DNA of 64,000 nucleotides. Origin: an uncultured Aquitalea sp. GTDB taxonomy: Bacteria > Pseudomonadota > Gammaproteobacteria > Burkholderiales > Chromobacteriaceae. The stretch lies in NCBI RefSeq assembly GCF_945957525.1, contig NZ_CAMFLA010000008.1, positions 62,001 through 126,000 of the forward strand, in the 5' to 3' direction. A program made the position numbers and the translations under genes. Position 1 is the stretch's first letter. The number at the start of each line of letters is the position of its first letter. Of this stretch, positions 52,189 through 62,151 are shown in pieces. The notes beneath the pieces were generated by a model, which had not been told where the DNA came from, made no database searches, and saw only the letters and a program-made list of their open reading frames with translations.

Positions 52189-53112
52189 ATGTTGTATCTC
52201 TATGCGCCGCAAGAGGCGGACGTCTACCAGGCTTTGCTGTCCCGCGCCATGCCGGGCAGGGAAGTGCGCGTATGGCCGGAGCCTGTGGATGCGGCCTCGG
52301 TGCGCTATGCAGTAGTGTGGGGGCCTCCGCCGGGTTTTTTCGCCGGCATGCGCAGGCTGGAGGCCGTATTCGTGCTGGGCGCCGGAGTGGACAAGCTGAT
52401 GGCCCGCGACGATCTGCCATCGTCTGTCGCCGTGGTACGGCTGACGGATGCCGGCATGGCGCAGCAGATGCTGGAGTATGCCTTGTACGGGGTGCTGCAT
52501 GCGCAACGGCGCATGGGCGAGTACCAGCATCAGCAGTCTGCGGCCCAGTGGCGGCCATTGCCGGCACGCCTTGCGTCGCAAACCCGCATCGGGGTGCTGG
52601 GTCTGGGTGAGATCGGCGGCAAGGTGGCGATGGGGCTGGCCACGCTGGGTTATCGGGTGCGGGGGTGGAGTCGCAGCGGCAAGCCCCTGGAGGGCGTTGC
52701 GGCCTGTAAGGGGGAAACCGGCCTGGAGGATCTGCTGGCCGATAGCGACATCCTGCTGAATATCCTGCCGGCAACGGCCGATACGCGTGGTTTGCTGAAT
52801 GAACGCCGACTGCAAGGTTTGCCGAAGGGGGCCTTCATCATCAATGCCGGCCGGGGCGAGCAGCTGGATCAGAATGCCGTGCTGGGCTTGCTGGAACGCG
52901 GCCACCTGGCAGGCGCCCTGCTGGATGTGTTCAGTGAGGAACCGCTGCCCGTCTCTCATCCGCTCTGGCGGCACCCGGCCGTGCTGGTGACGCCGCATAT
53001 CGCCGCCATGACATTGCCGGAGGAGGCGGTCTCTCAAATCACCGCCAATCTGGCGGCGCTGGTGCGTGGAGAAAAGCCCGCCGGGCTGGTGGAGCGGGCC
53101 CGGGGTTATTGA
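52189..53112 (+). CDS. ghrA: Glyoxylate/hydroxypyruvate reductase (GhrA type)
   Basis: A 307-aa D-2-hydroxyacid dehydrogenase that reduces glyoxylate or hydroxypyruvate with NADPH. The nucleotide loop is GVLGLGEIGGKVA, followed by WSRSGKPLEG (the SR position favours NADPH). The catalytic Arg is in INAGRGEQLD, the Glu in DVFSEEPLP and the His in VTPHIAAMT. Length equals that of E. coli GhrA (312). The ribosome site AGGAAGG is good. GTTTGCCGAA at 52817 encodes Gly-Leu-Pro-Lys. It overlaps the next gene's end by seven bases, tail to tail. Confidence 0.92.
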   Translation: MLYLYAPQEADVYQALLSRAMPGREVRVWPEPVDAASVRYAVVWGPPPGFFAGMRRLEAVFVLGAGVDKLMARDDLPSSVAVVRLTDAGMAQQMLEYALYGVLHAQRRMGEYQHQQSAAQWRPLPARLASQTRIGVLGLGEIGGKVAMGLATLGYRVRGWSRSGKPLEGVAACKGETGLEDLLADSDILLNILPATADTRGLLNERRLQGLPKGAFIINAGRGEQLDQNAVLGLLERGHLAGALLDVFSEEPLPVSHPLWRHPAVLVTPHIAAMTLPEEAVSQITANLAALVRGEKPAGLVERARGY

Positions 53113-53801
53113 GCCGGCAGATAGGGCAGCGGGTCGATGGCCTGGCCCTGGTGCCGCAGCTCGAAGTGCAACTGGTCGCGGGTGGCGCCGGTGCGGCCGA
53201 GGGTGGCGATGGTGTCGCCGGCCTTGACGCTTTGGCCCTCCTTCACCAGCAGATTCTGATTATGGGCGTAGGCGGTGAGGTAATCGTTGTTGTGCTTGAT
53301 GATCAGCAGGTTGCCGTAGGCGCGTATGCCTTTGCCCGCGTAGGCCACCTTGCCGTCGGCGGCTGCCTTGACCGGGCTGCCGGCGGCGCCGCCGATGTCT
53401 ATCCCCTTGCTGCGGCTGCCGTCGTAGCGCGACAGCAGTTTGCCTTGCGCCGGCCATTGCAGCGAAATGGCGACCGGTGGTTTGCGGCTGGGTGCGGGCG
53501 TTGGTGCTTCCTTGCGCGGTGCGGGGGGCTGTTTGCCGCTGCTGGCCGAGGCCGTTGCGGCTGGTGGCCGGATGCGCAACAGTTGTCCCGCTTCGATGCT
53601 GGACGCGTCTTTCAGCCCGTTCCAGCGCGTCAGATTGCCGACGCTTTGTTTATTGTTGAGCGCGATGCGGTAGAGCGTGTCGCCCGGTTGCACGCGATAG
53701 AAACCATCGGGTGCGGGCGGATAGGAGGGCGCGCTGCTGCAAGCGGCAAGGCCGCAAAGCAGCATGGCGGACAAAAAGCGGCGCAAAGTCATGCGGGTCA
53801 T
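53106..53801 (-). CDS. NlpD-like LysM/M23 lipoprotein
   Basis: A 231-aa lipoprotein. The lipobox is LCGLAACSS (Cys near residue 21). A LysM peptidoglycan-binding domain follows (YRVQPGDTLYRIALNN). After a Pro/Ala-rich linker comes an M23 domain: SRSKGIDIGGAAGSPV and KVAYAGKGIRAYGN. Of the zinc and catalytic histidines of active M23 enzymes, the HxxxD-type first ligand is replaced (KGIDIGG has Gly where His is usual), so it is probably a non-enzymatic activator of amidases, like NlpD. Start 53801 or 53792 are both possible. Confidence 0.9.
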   Translation of the reverse strand: MTRMTLRRFLSAMLLCGLAACSSAPSYPPAPDGFYRVQPGDTLYRIALNNKQSVGNLTRWNGLKDASSIEAGQLLRIRPPAATASASSGKQPPAPRKEAPTPAPSRKPPVAISLQWPAQGKLLSRYDGSRSKGIDIGGAAGSPVKAAADGKVAYAGKGIRAYGNLLIIKHNNDYLTAYAHNQNLLVKEGQSVKAGDTIATLGRTGATRDQLHFELRHQGQAIDPLPYLPAQ

Positions 53802-53863
53802 TCTAGCATTGACCGGGCAAGGCTTCCGAGCCAGGACGGAGACAATCGGTTTGGAAGAGTGCC

Positions 53864-53873
53864 TTCGGCCAAC
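53864..53873 (-). repeat. Intergenic copy of GTTGGCCGAA upstream of the CDGSH gene
   Basis: TTCGGCCAAC lies between two genes, 38 bases before the CDGSH start. A second copy in the same direction is just past its stop codon. Confidence 0.8.
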
Positions 53874-53910
53874 TAAGCTGAAACCTCCCCCACCGCATCA
53901 GGAGTCCGTC

Positions 53911-54156
53911 ATGTCAGACAAACCCTTCGCGCCGCAATACTTTCCCTACGCCGTTGAGGTCAAGGCGGGGCAGGACTACTGGTGGTGTGCCTGTGGCCAG
54001 AGCAACAGCCAGCCGTTTTGCGACGGTTCGCACAAAGGGTCGGATTTTTCGCCGGTAAAGTACACGGCGGAGCAGAGCGGCACGGTCTATTTCTGTGGTT
54101 GCAAACGCACGGCAGGCCAGCCCTTATGCGATGGTACTCACAGTCAGGACGAGTGA
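53911..54156 (+). CDS. Dual CDGSH iron-sulfur domain protein
   Basis: An 81-aa protein consisting of two CDGSH-type 2Fe-2S motifs: WCACGQSNSQPFCDGSH and FCGCKRTAGQPLCDGTH. Each has the C-x-C-x(10)-C-x2-H (3 Cys, 1 His) ligand pattern of mitoNEET-like proteins, and two motifs in one chain are usual for bacterial members. The role is probably electron or cluster transfer; it is not proven. ATG 53911 follows AGGAG. It is flanked by two direct copies of GTTGGCCGAA, 297 bases apart, and followed by a terminator. Confidence 0.93.
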   Translation: MSDKPFAPQYFPYAVEVKAGQDYWWCACGQSNSQPFCDGSHKGSDFSPVKYTAEQSGTVYFCGCKRTAGQPLCDGTHSQDE

Positions 54157-54160
54157 GCCC

Positions 54161-54170
54161 TTCGGCCAAC
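54161..54170 (-). repeat. Intergenic copy of GTTGGCCGAA downstream of the CDGSH gene
   Basis: TTCGGCCAAC begins four bases after the CDGSH stop codon and lies before its terminator. Confidence 0.8.
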
Positions 54171-54191
54171 CTTGGGCCTTGAAACAAAAAT

Positions 54192-54217
54192 AAAACCCCG
54201 GCCACGCCGGGGTTTTG
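54192..54217. terminator. Bidirectional terminator between the CDGSH gene and ettA
   Basis: AAAACCCCGGC pairs with GCCGGGGTTTT (stem 54196-54202 with 54206-54212), with A and T runs on both sides. It can serve the converging CDGSH gene and ettA. Confidence 0.9.
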
Positions 54218-54249
54218 TTTTGCTGCGGCAGCGGCGGATCAGCGGCGGA

Positions 54250-55917
<1,668 letters not shown>

Positions 55918-55980
55918 GACTTATCCATTGCATTCGTTAACCGGCTGATTCTACCAAAAGCGGCAGTCGGGGGCAGCCTG

Positions 55981-56460
55981 CTACCAGACCAGCGCGAAGA
56001 TGGCGGTGGCCAGCATGGCAAAAGCGCAGCCGATTTTGGCGACGGTGCCGATCAGAAAACCGATCAGTGTGCCCAATCCCACTTTGCCGGCCTGAAAGGC
56101 ATCGCGGCGGGCGAGAAACTCGCCGATCATCGCGCCCAGCAAGGGGCCGATGATGACGCCGACAAGACCCATGAAAATACCCGCCAGACTACCGATGAAG
56201 GCGCCCCATAGGGCTTGTCGGCTGGCGCCGGTCAGTTTGGCGCCGAGCAGTCCGGCAATAAAGTCCACGGCCATGCCCAGGCAGGTGATGAGCGCCAGAA
56301 TGGTGAGTGAAAGGCTGCCCAGATGCTGGAAGTTGTCCAGCCAGCCCAAGAGCAGGAAGCCGCCCATCATCAGCGGCAGGCCGGGCAGGGCGGGGAAAAG
56401 CGTGCCGGCAAGGCCGATCAGCAGCATCAACCCGGCAAGGGCATATCCAAGAGCTTCCAT
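55981..56460 (-). CDS. DUF456 family membrane protein
   Basis: A 159-aa membrane protein of the DUF456 family with four or five helices. Gly-rich segments such as GTLFPALPGLPLMMGGFLLLGW, DFIAGLLGAKLTGASRQALWG and GPLLGAMIGEFLARRD are typical of the family (the first quoted only in part here: FPALPGLPLMMGG). The function is unknown. It lies 63 bases upstream of ettA on the same strand. Confidence 0.9.
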   Translation of the reverse strand: MEALGYALAGLMLLIGLAGTLFPALPGLPLMMGGFLLLGWLDNFQHLGSLSLTILALITCLGMAVDFIAGLLGAKLTGASRQALWGAFIGSLAGIFMGLVGVIIGPLLGAMIGEFLARRDAFQAGKVGLGTLIGFLIGTVAKIGCAFAMLATAIFALVW

Positions 56461-56735
56461 AGGTCTATTCCTGAATGAAGATCCGCTAACAACACCCCTG
56501 CTCCTGCGTTGCGTCGCCTTGTCGTGCTGCCTGCATCGGCGCGTCGTGGCTCAGGGTTTCTGCGAGGTGTAGTCAGCGACTATTAAGAAGACGAGAACCT
56601 GTTCGCAAGTGGAGGCATGGCGGCCAGGTCGCGCGAACAGGCTGCAGCCTCATAAGAAAGCGGCCATCCGAGGAGAGTTCCATCGGATGGCCGCCAGGCT
56701 TGAGTCAGAGCTTGGCCGAAGGCCGGATGCCGCTG
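56461..56735. other. Intergenic region between ppk and the DUF456 gene
   Basis: This 275-base stretch has the ppk terminator (56655-56694) and a near copy of the repeat word, CTTGGCCGAA (56711-56720). The segment 56461-56640 shows nothing I can assign except the probable promoter of the DUF456 gene. Confidence 0.5.
56655..56694 (-). terminator. Terminator of ppk
   Basis: GCGGCCATCCGA (56660-56671) pairs perfectly with TCGGATGGCCGC (56683-56694) around an 11-base loop. On the minus strand TTTCTTATG follows. It lies 42 bases after the ppk stop. Confidence 0.8.
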
Positions 56736-58793
56736 TCAGCGGGCGTACTCTTCCAGTAAGATCATCTGCGCGCACTGGTCCTTGCCGCGGCTGCTATGGC
56801 GTTTGTAGCTGCCGTCCGCCTGCATGTCCCAAGCATTGACGTTGTCCTCCAGATACAGCTTAAGCGCTTCCTTGATCACGCGGCGCTTGATTTTGGGATC
56901 AAGGATGGGCACGCAGGTTTCGATACGGCGGAACAGATTGCGCCCCATCCAGTCCGCGCTGGCGATGAAGACGTTTTCTTCACCATCGTTGCGGAAGTAA
57001 TAGACGCGGGGGTGTTCCAGAAAGCGACCCACCACCGAGCGCACGGTGATGTTGTCAGACAGGCCCTGCACGCCGGGGCGCAAGGCGCAGACGCCCCGCA
57101 CGATCAGCTGGATTTTTACGCCGGCCTGGCTGGCGCGGTAGAGCGCGTGGATCACTTGCGGCTCCAGCAGCGCGTTCATCTTGCCGATGATCTGCGCCGG
57201 CTTGCCCTGCTGGGCGTGCTCCACTTCGCGCTCGATGGCTTCCAGCAGCATGCTGTGCAGCGAGAACGGGCTTTGGAACAGCTGTTTGAGCTGGCTGGCG
57301 CGCCCAAGGCCGGTGAGTTGCACGAAGATGTCGTTGACGTCGCTGGCGATTTCTTCGTTGCAGGTCAGCAGGCCGAAGTCTGTATAGAAGCGGGCTGTGC
57401 GCGGGTGATAGTTGCCGGTGCCCAGGTGCACATAGTGGCGCAAGCCGTGTTCTTCGCGGCGGATCACCATTAGCATCTTGGCATGCACCTTGTAGCCGAA
57501 CACGCCGTACACCACGTGGGCGCCTGCGTCTTCCAGCCGGCTGGCCCAGCTGATGTTGGCTTCTTCGTCGAAGCGCGCCATCAGCTCCAGTACCACGGTT
57601 ACCTGCTTGCCGGCGCGGGCGGCGGCAATGAGCGATTCCATCAGCACAGAGTCGGTGCCGGTGCGATAGACGGTCATCTTGATGGCCACCACCTGCGGGT
57701 CGGTAGCCGCCAGGTTCAGCATGTCGATGACGGGCTGAAAGCTCTGGAAGGGGTGGTGCAAAAGGATGTCGCTCTTGCGGATGGCGTCGAACAGGGGGAG
57801 TTTCTTGTTCAGCGCATCCGGCAGCGAAGGCAGGAAGGGCAGGAATTTCAGATCCGGACGATCCACCAGATCCGGCACCTGCATCAGGCGTACCAGATTC
57901 ACCGGGCCGTTGACGCGGTAAACGTCCTTCTTTTGCAGGTTGAACTGGGTGAGCAGAAATTCTTCCATGTGCGCCGGGCAGGTGTCGGCGATTTCCAGCC
58001 GCACCGCGTCGCCGAACTGGCGCTGTCGCAATTCGCCCTGCAGGGCGGTGCGCAGGTTTTTCAGGTCTTCGTCTTCCACTGTCAGTTCGCTGTCGCGGGT
58101 GACGCGGAACTGGTAGCAGCCCTTCACTGTCATGCCGAGGAACAGCTCATGCACATGCGAGTGCAGGATGGAGGAGAGGAATACGAAGGTGTGCGGATGG
58201 CCGCCGCATACTTCCGGCGGTACCTTGATCACGCGCGGCAGGATGCGAGGCGCCTGCACGATGGCGATGCCGGACTGTCGGCCGAAGGCGTCGCGTCCAT
58301 CCAGCTCCACCGCGAAGTTGAGCGACTTGTTCAACACCTTGGGGAAGGGGTGCGACGGGTCCAGACCGATGGGGGTCAGGATGGGCTTGAGTTCGTTGGC
58401 GAAGAAGTTTTTCACCCACTCTTGCTGCTGCTCGGTCCATTCGTTGCGGCGCAGGAAGACGATGCCTTCTTGGCGCAGCGCCGGGAACAGCACATCGCTC
58501 ATGATGGCGTACTGGCGGCGCACCAGCTCATGACTGGCGGTGGATACTTGATCCAGTACATGCAAAGGCGTGGCGCCATCGGCCAGGATGCGGTCCGGTG
58601 TCAGCTGGGCGGTTTCCTTCAGCCAGGCGATGCGCACCTCGAAGAACTCATCCAGATTCGACGATACGATGCACAGATACTTGAGGCGCTCCAGCAGCGG
58701 CAGGCTGGCGTCTTCGGCCTGGGCCAGTACGCGCTTGTTGAATTCGATCTGGCCCAGTTCGCGGTTCAGCAGCAACTCGTGGGTTTGTGACAT
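56736..58793 (-). CDS. ppk: Polyphosphate kinase 1
   Basis: A 685-aa PPK1 that makes polyphosphate from ATP. N-terminal domain start: LLNRELGQIEFNKRVLAQA, LERLKYLCIVSSNLDEFFEVR (quoted in part: CIVSSNLDEFFEVR). The catalytic histidine region is GYKVHAKMLMVIRRE, and GTGNYHPRTARFYTDFGL carries the second conserved histidine. VVAIKMTVYRTGTDS and a late RSVVGRFLEHPRVYYF are also typical. Length equals that of E. coli Ppk (688). I start at 58793 (MSQTHELLLNREL). Confidence 0.97.
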   Translation of the reverse strand: MSQTHELLLNRELGQIEFNKRVLAQAEDASLPLLERLKYLCIVSSNLDEFFEVRIAWLKETAQLTPDRILADGATPLHVLDQVSTASHELVRRQYAIMSDVLFPALRQEGIVFLRRNEWTEQQQEWVKNFFANELKPILTPIGLDPSHPFPKVLNKSLNFAVELDGRDAFGRQSGIAIVQAPRILPRVIKVPPEVCGGHPHTFVFLSSILHSHVHELFLGMTVKGCYQFRVTRDSELTVEDEDLKNLRTALQGELRQRQFGDAVRLEIADTCPAHMEEFLLTQFNLQKKDVYRVNGPVNLVRLMQVPDLVDRPDLKFLPFLPSLPDALNKKLPLFDAIRKSDILLHHPFQSFQPVIDMLNLAATDPQVVAIKMTVYRTGTDSVLMESLIAAARAGKQVTVVLELMARFDEEANISWASRLEDAGAHVVYGVFGYKVHAKMLMVIRREEHGLRHYVHLGTGNYHPRTARFYTDFGLLTCNEEIASDVNDIFVQLTGLGRASQLKQLFQSPFSLHSMLLEAIEREVEHAQQGKPAQIIGKMNALLEPQVIHALYRASQAGVKIQLIVRGVCALRPGVQGLSDNITVRSVVGRFLEHPRVYYFRNDGEENVFIASADWMGRNLFRRIETCVPILDPKIKRRVIKEALKLYLEDNVNAWDMQADGSYKRHSSRGKDQCAQMILLEEYAR

Positions 58794-58824
58794 ACGTTGA
58801 TCTTGCCCAAAAACGGATTGCGAT

Positions 58825-58849
58825 AAAAAAGCCCTCGCAAGGAGGGCTT
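58825..58849 (-). terminator. Rho-independent terminator of yggX
   Basis: AAGCCCTC (58829-58836) pairs with GAGGGCTT (58842-58849). On the minus strand TTTT follows. It separates yggX from ppk. Confidence 0.88.
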
Positions 58850-58860
58850 GGTTCGATGAA

Positions 58861-59133
58861 TCAGGCTTGCGGCGGCGTGTAGCCCGCCGGCGCTTCGGCG
58901 CCTTGGCCGAAGAAGTACGCTTCCATTTGCGACGCCAGATATTGGCGGGCGCGGGCATCGGCAAGGCTGAGACGGTTTTCATTGATCAGCATGGTCTGAT
59001 AACGCAGCCAGCCTTGCCATGCTTCTTTGGAGACGTTTTCGAATACGCGCTTGCCGAGTTCGCCCGGCAGCGGCGGGAAGTCGAGGCCCTCCGCCTCGCG
59101 ACCCAATTTCACGCAATTGACAGTTCTTGTCAT
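58861..59133 (-). CDS. yggX: YggX, probable Fe(2+)-trafficking protein
   Basis: A 90-aa cytoplasmic protein of the YggX family (91 aa in E. coli), linked to iron handling and resistance of iron-sulfur clusters to oxidants. The N-terminal conserved Cys is in [18 protein letters not shown], and [27 protein letters not shown] and AGYTPPQ at the C-terminus follow the family. Start MTRTVNC at 59133 is the family N-terminus; ATGs at 59139 and 59148 add a few residues. Confidence 0.95.
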   Translation of the reverse strand: MTRTVNCVKLGREAEGLDFPPLPGELGKRVFENVSKEAWQGWLRYQTMLINENRLSLADARARQYLASQMEAYFFGQGAEAPAGYTPPQA

Positions 59134-59230
59134 TGCCATTCCTTGCAAAATGGTGGACTGAATTTACTTCAGTATTGTGTCACAGTCATGACAGCCTTCC
59201 AACCTTGGCGGCGGCGTGGAAAAGCGCGGC

Positions 59231-60538
59231 TCACAGCGGCTTGACGAAGATTTTCGAGCGCCGCTGGTGGTTGTAGAAGGCCTGTTTCGCCATGGGCAGT
59301 GTGGCCCGGTCCGCTTCGGCAAACCCACGTTCGATGAACCAGTGGGCAGTTTGCGTAGTGAGTACAAACAAGGCTTTCAGGCCTTGGGTGCGCGCCTTGT
59401 ATTCCACATGGTGCAGCAGAGACTCGCCAAAGCCGTGCTCGCGTTTTTCCGACGACACCGCCAGGCAGGCCAGTTCGGCCATGCCGGCTTCTGGAAAGGG
59501 ATGCATGGCGACGCAGCCGTAGATCTTGCCATCGTGCTCCAGTACGGAGTAGCGGGCGATGTCCATTTCCAGGTGCTCGCGGCTGCGTCTGACCAGAATG
59601 CCTTTTTCTTCCAGCGGGCGGACAATGTTGAGAATCGAGCCGATGTCGTCGATGGTGGCGGTGCGCACTTTTACCAGCGCGTCGCGCGCGATCATGGTGC
59701 CGGTGCCGCCACTGGTGAAGAGCTCGCTCAGCAGCGAACCGTCTTCATGATGGCTGACCAGATGCGCGCGGGGAATGCCGTCGCGGGTGGCCTTGACGGC
59801 GTAGGGCAGGTAGGCGGTGACATCGCGCTGCAAATGGCCGGCCTTGAGCAGGTTTTCCGCTTGCTGGGCGGTGAGCGTGCTGACGAACTCGCCTTCCGGA
59901 TTGACCACGCCACGACCTTCGATGACGAAAATCAGTTTTTCGGCCTTCAATGCGGAAGCCAGCTGTGCCGCCATTTCTTCCATGGTGAGGTTGAAGGCTT
60001 CGCCGGTCAGCGAGAATCCCACCGGGGAGAGCAGCACCAGTTCGCCGGCTTCCAGCCGGGTTCGAATGGCTTCTGTGTCGATGCGGCGCACTTGACCCGT
60101 GTATTGCATGTCCACGCCGTCCAGCACGCCCAGCGGCTGGGCCGTGATGAAGTTGCCGCCCGCCACGCGCAGATGCGCGCCGTGCATCGGCGAGTTGTGC
60201 ATGCCCATGGACAGCTGCGCTTCAATTTCGTAGCGGGTGGCGCCGGCCGCCTGCTTGACGATGTCCATGGTGTTGGCGTCGGTCACTCGTCGGTCGCTGT
60301 GGAACATTCTGGCGATGCCGAAGCGTTTGAGCAGCGCTTCGATCTGCGGCCGTATGCCGTGCACCAGCACCACGCGCACCCCCAGGCTGACCAGCAGGTT
60401 GATATCCTGCGACAGCTTGCTGAAGCCGCCTTCCATCACAGCCTCGCCGCTGACGGCGAGGACAAAGGTTTTGCCACGGAAGGCATTAATGTAAGGGGCG
60501 GCTTCCCGGAATGAGAGGACGAACTCCCGGTTCAACAT
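59231..60538 (-). CDS. argA: N-acetylglutamate synthase
   Basis: A 435-aa enzyme that acetylates glutamate at the start of arginine synthesis. The N-terminal amino-acid-kinase-like domain binds arginine for feedback (FVLAVSGEAVMEGG, VRVVLVHGIRPQIE, LLSPVGFSLTGEAFNL). The C-terminal GNAT domain starts near residue 290 and has HDGKIYGCVAMHPFPEAGMAELACLAVSSEKREHGFGE, quoted here only as IYGCVAMHPF and REHGFGE. Length matches E. coli ArgA (443). GTTTGCCGAA at 59315 encodes Phe-Ala-Glu. Confidence 0.96.
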   Translation of the reverse strand: MLNREFVLSFREAAPYINAFRGKTFVLAVSGEAVMEGGFSKLSQDINLLVSLGVRVVLVHGIRPQIEALLKRFGIARMFHSDRRVTDANTMDIVKQAAGATRYEIEAQLSMGMHNSPMHGAHLRVAGGNFITAQPLGVLDGVDMQYTGQVRRIDTEAIRTRLEAGELVLLSPVGFSLTGEAFNLTMEEMAAQLASALKAEKLIFVIEGRGVVNPEGEFVSTLTAQQAENLLKAGHLQRDVTAYLPYAVKATRDGIPRAHLVSHHEDGSLLSELFTSGGTGTMIARDALVKVRTATIDDIGSILNIVRPLEEKGILVRRSREHLEMDIARYSVLEHDGKIYGCVAMHPFPEAGMAELACLAVSSEKREHGFGESLLHHVEYKARTQGLKALFVLTTQTAHWFIERGFAEADRATLPMAKQAFYNHQRRSKIFVKPL

Positions 60539-60635
60539 CTTGCGGTGAACTCCTGCGAGAAGGAATAAGGAAAACCAAGCGTCAAGCCTAGCAGGAATGA
60601 CGCCAGAATGGCAGAAAAACCGGGTTGGGCCGAAT

Positions 60636-60672
60636 GAGAAAGCCCGTCCTGGCAGGGCGGGGACGGGCTTGG
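60636..60672 (-). terminator. Rho-independent terminator of ctpA
   Basis: AAGCCCGTCC (60640-60649) pairs with GGACGGGCTT (60661-60670). On the minus strand TCTCATT follows. It ends the gpmI-envC-ctpA unit. Confidence 0.8.
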
Positions 60673-60684
60673 GCAGCGTTCGAC

Positions 60685-62124
60685 TCAGTTGGCTGGCTTG
60701 GTGATGATTTGCTGAACCTTGAGGATGTTCAACGCCTGGGACAGCTGGTAGTCGTTTTTCGGGTTGGGTTCGCGCGGATTGTCCGGTTTGGCGTTCTTGT
60801 CCTCCGGCTTGGGCGACGCCGGGGCCGCAGGCGGAACCACCGCCGGGGCTGCCGGTTTCACCGCTGCGGGCTTGGCGGCCTTGGCCGGGCTTTCATCGCC
60901 GTTGGGATTGGACAAGTGGTTTTCCAGATCAACTTCGCGCACGCGCAAGGCCTGCTCCGCCGCTGTCAGGGTGGCGTCTTCCACCACCACGTCGGGCACA
61001 ATGCCCTTGGCCTGGATGGAGCGACCGCTCGGGGTGAAGTAACGCGCGGTGGTCAGCTTGATGCCGCCGGCGTTGCCCAGCGGCAGGATGGACTGTACCG
61101 AGCCTTTGCCGAAGGTTTGCGTACCCACCAGCACAGCGCGTTTGTGATCCTGTAGCGCGCCGGCCACGATTTCGGAAGCGGAGGCCGAGCCACCGTTGAC
61201 CAGCACTACCAGCGGCACCTGATGGGTGGCATCAGGCAGCTTGGCCAGCGGGTCGGCAACGCCGGGGCGATTGTAGTTTTGCAGATTCGCGGTAAGGCGC
61301 ATCTTGGCGTCGGCGGTGCGGCCCTCGGTGTACACCACCAGCGCATCCTTGGGCAGGAAGGCGGCGGAGACGCCCACGGCGCTGGTCAGCAGACCGCCCG
61401 GATCGTCGCGCAGGTCAAGCACCAGGCCTTTGAGCGGGGCTTTGTTTTCCTTGTACATCGCGGCTACGCCATCGGCGAGATTCTCGATGGTGTGTTCCTG
61501 GAACTGGGTAATGCGCACATAGCCGTAGCCCGGTTCCAGCAGCTTGTATTTGACGCTCTTGGTCTTGATGACGGCGCGGGTGATGGGGATTACCAGCGGC
61601 TTGGTCTCGGTCTTGCGAGCGATGGTCAGCGTCACCTTGGTGCCCGGCTTGCCGCGCATGCGCTTGACGGCGTCGGTGAGGCTAAGGCCGCGCACCGGCG
61701 TGTCGTCGATCTTGACGATCAGGTCGCCGCTCTTCACGCCGGCCTTCTGCGCCGGCGTGTCTTCGATGGGCGCCACCACCTTCACCAGGCCGTCTTCTGC
61801 GCCGATCTCGATGCCGAGTCCGCCGAATTCGCCCTGCGTGCCTTCCTTCAGCTCCTTGAAGGCCTCAGCGTCCATGTAGTCCGAGTGCGGGTCGAGGCCA
61901 GTCAGCATGCCTTTGATGGCTTCGTTGATCAGCTTCTTGTCGTCGACCGGCTCGACATAGTCCTGCTTGATGCGGCCGAACACTTCGGCGAACGTGCGCA
62001 GTTCGTTCAGTGGCAGAACGGTGGGTTCTTTGTCGGCGAAGGCCTGTACGCTCAGGGTGAGCGCCGCGCCGGCAAAAGCGCCGGCGCACAGCCAGGCCAG
62101 TTTCTTCATGCGTTGACTAGTCAT
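60685..62124 (-). CDS. ctpA: C-terminal processing peptidase (S41, CtpA/Prc type)
   Basis: A 479-aa periplasmic serine protease. The signal or anchor is WLCAGAFAGAALTLSVQAFA. A PDZ domain covers about residues 95-175 (GLGIEIGAEDGLVKVVAP, GVKSGDLIVKIDD). The S41 core has VLDLRDDPGGLL, the catalytic Ser in NGGSASASEIVAGAL and the Lys in GTQTFGKGSVQSI. The tail is rich in Pro, Ala and Lys. It trims C-termini of envelope proteins and often acts on cell-wall hydrolases. It follows envC by 27 bases, the common gpmI-envC-ctpA order. Confidence 0.95.
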   Translation of the reverse strand: MTSQRMKKLAWLCAGAFAGAALTLSVQAFADKEPTVLPLNELRTFAEVFGRIKQDYVEPVDDKKLINEAIKGMLTGLDPHSDYMDAEAFKELKEGTQGEFGGLGIEIGAEDGLVKVVAPIEDTPAQKAGVKSGDLIVKIDDTPVRGLSLTDAVKRMRGKPGTKVTLTIARKTETKPLVIPITRAVIKTKSVKYKLLEPGYGYVRITQFQEHTIENLADGVAAMYKENKAPLKGLVLDLRDDPGGLLTSAVGVSAAFLPKDALVVYTEGRTADAKMRLTANLQNYNRPGVADPLAKLPDATHQVPLVVLVNGGSASASEIVAGALQDHKRAVLVGTQTFGKGSVQSILPLGNAGGIKLTTARYFTPSGRSIQAKGIVPDVVVEDATLTAAEQALRVREVDLENHLSNPNGDESPAKAAKPAAVKPAAPAVVPPAAPASPKPEDKNAKPDNPREPNPKNDYQLSQALNILKVQQIITKPAN

Positions 62125-62151
62125 GTTGAATGTTGGTCTCCGGGGCCTGTG

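Noticed and set aside
53106-53801. Active M23 endopeptidase
   Set aside because: The position of the first zinc-binding histidine is Gly, so an enzyme is unlikely; an amidase activator fits better.
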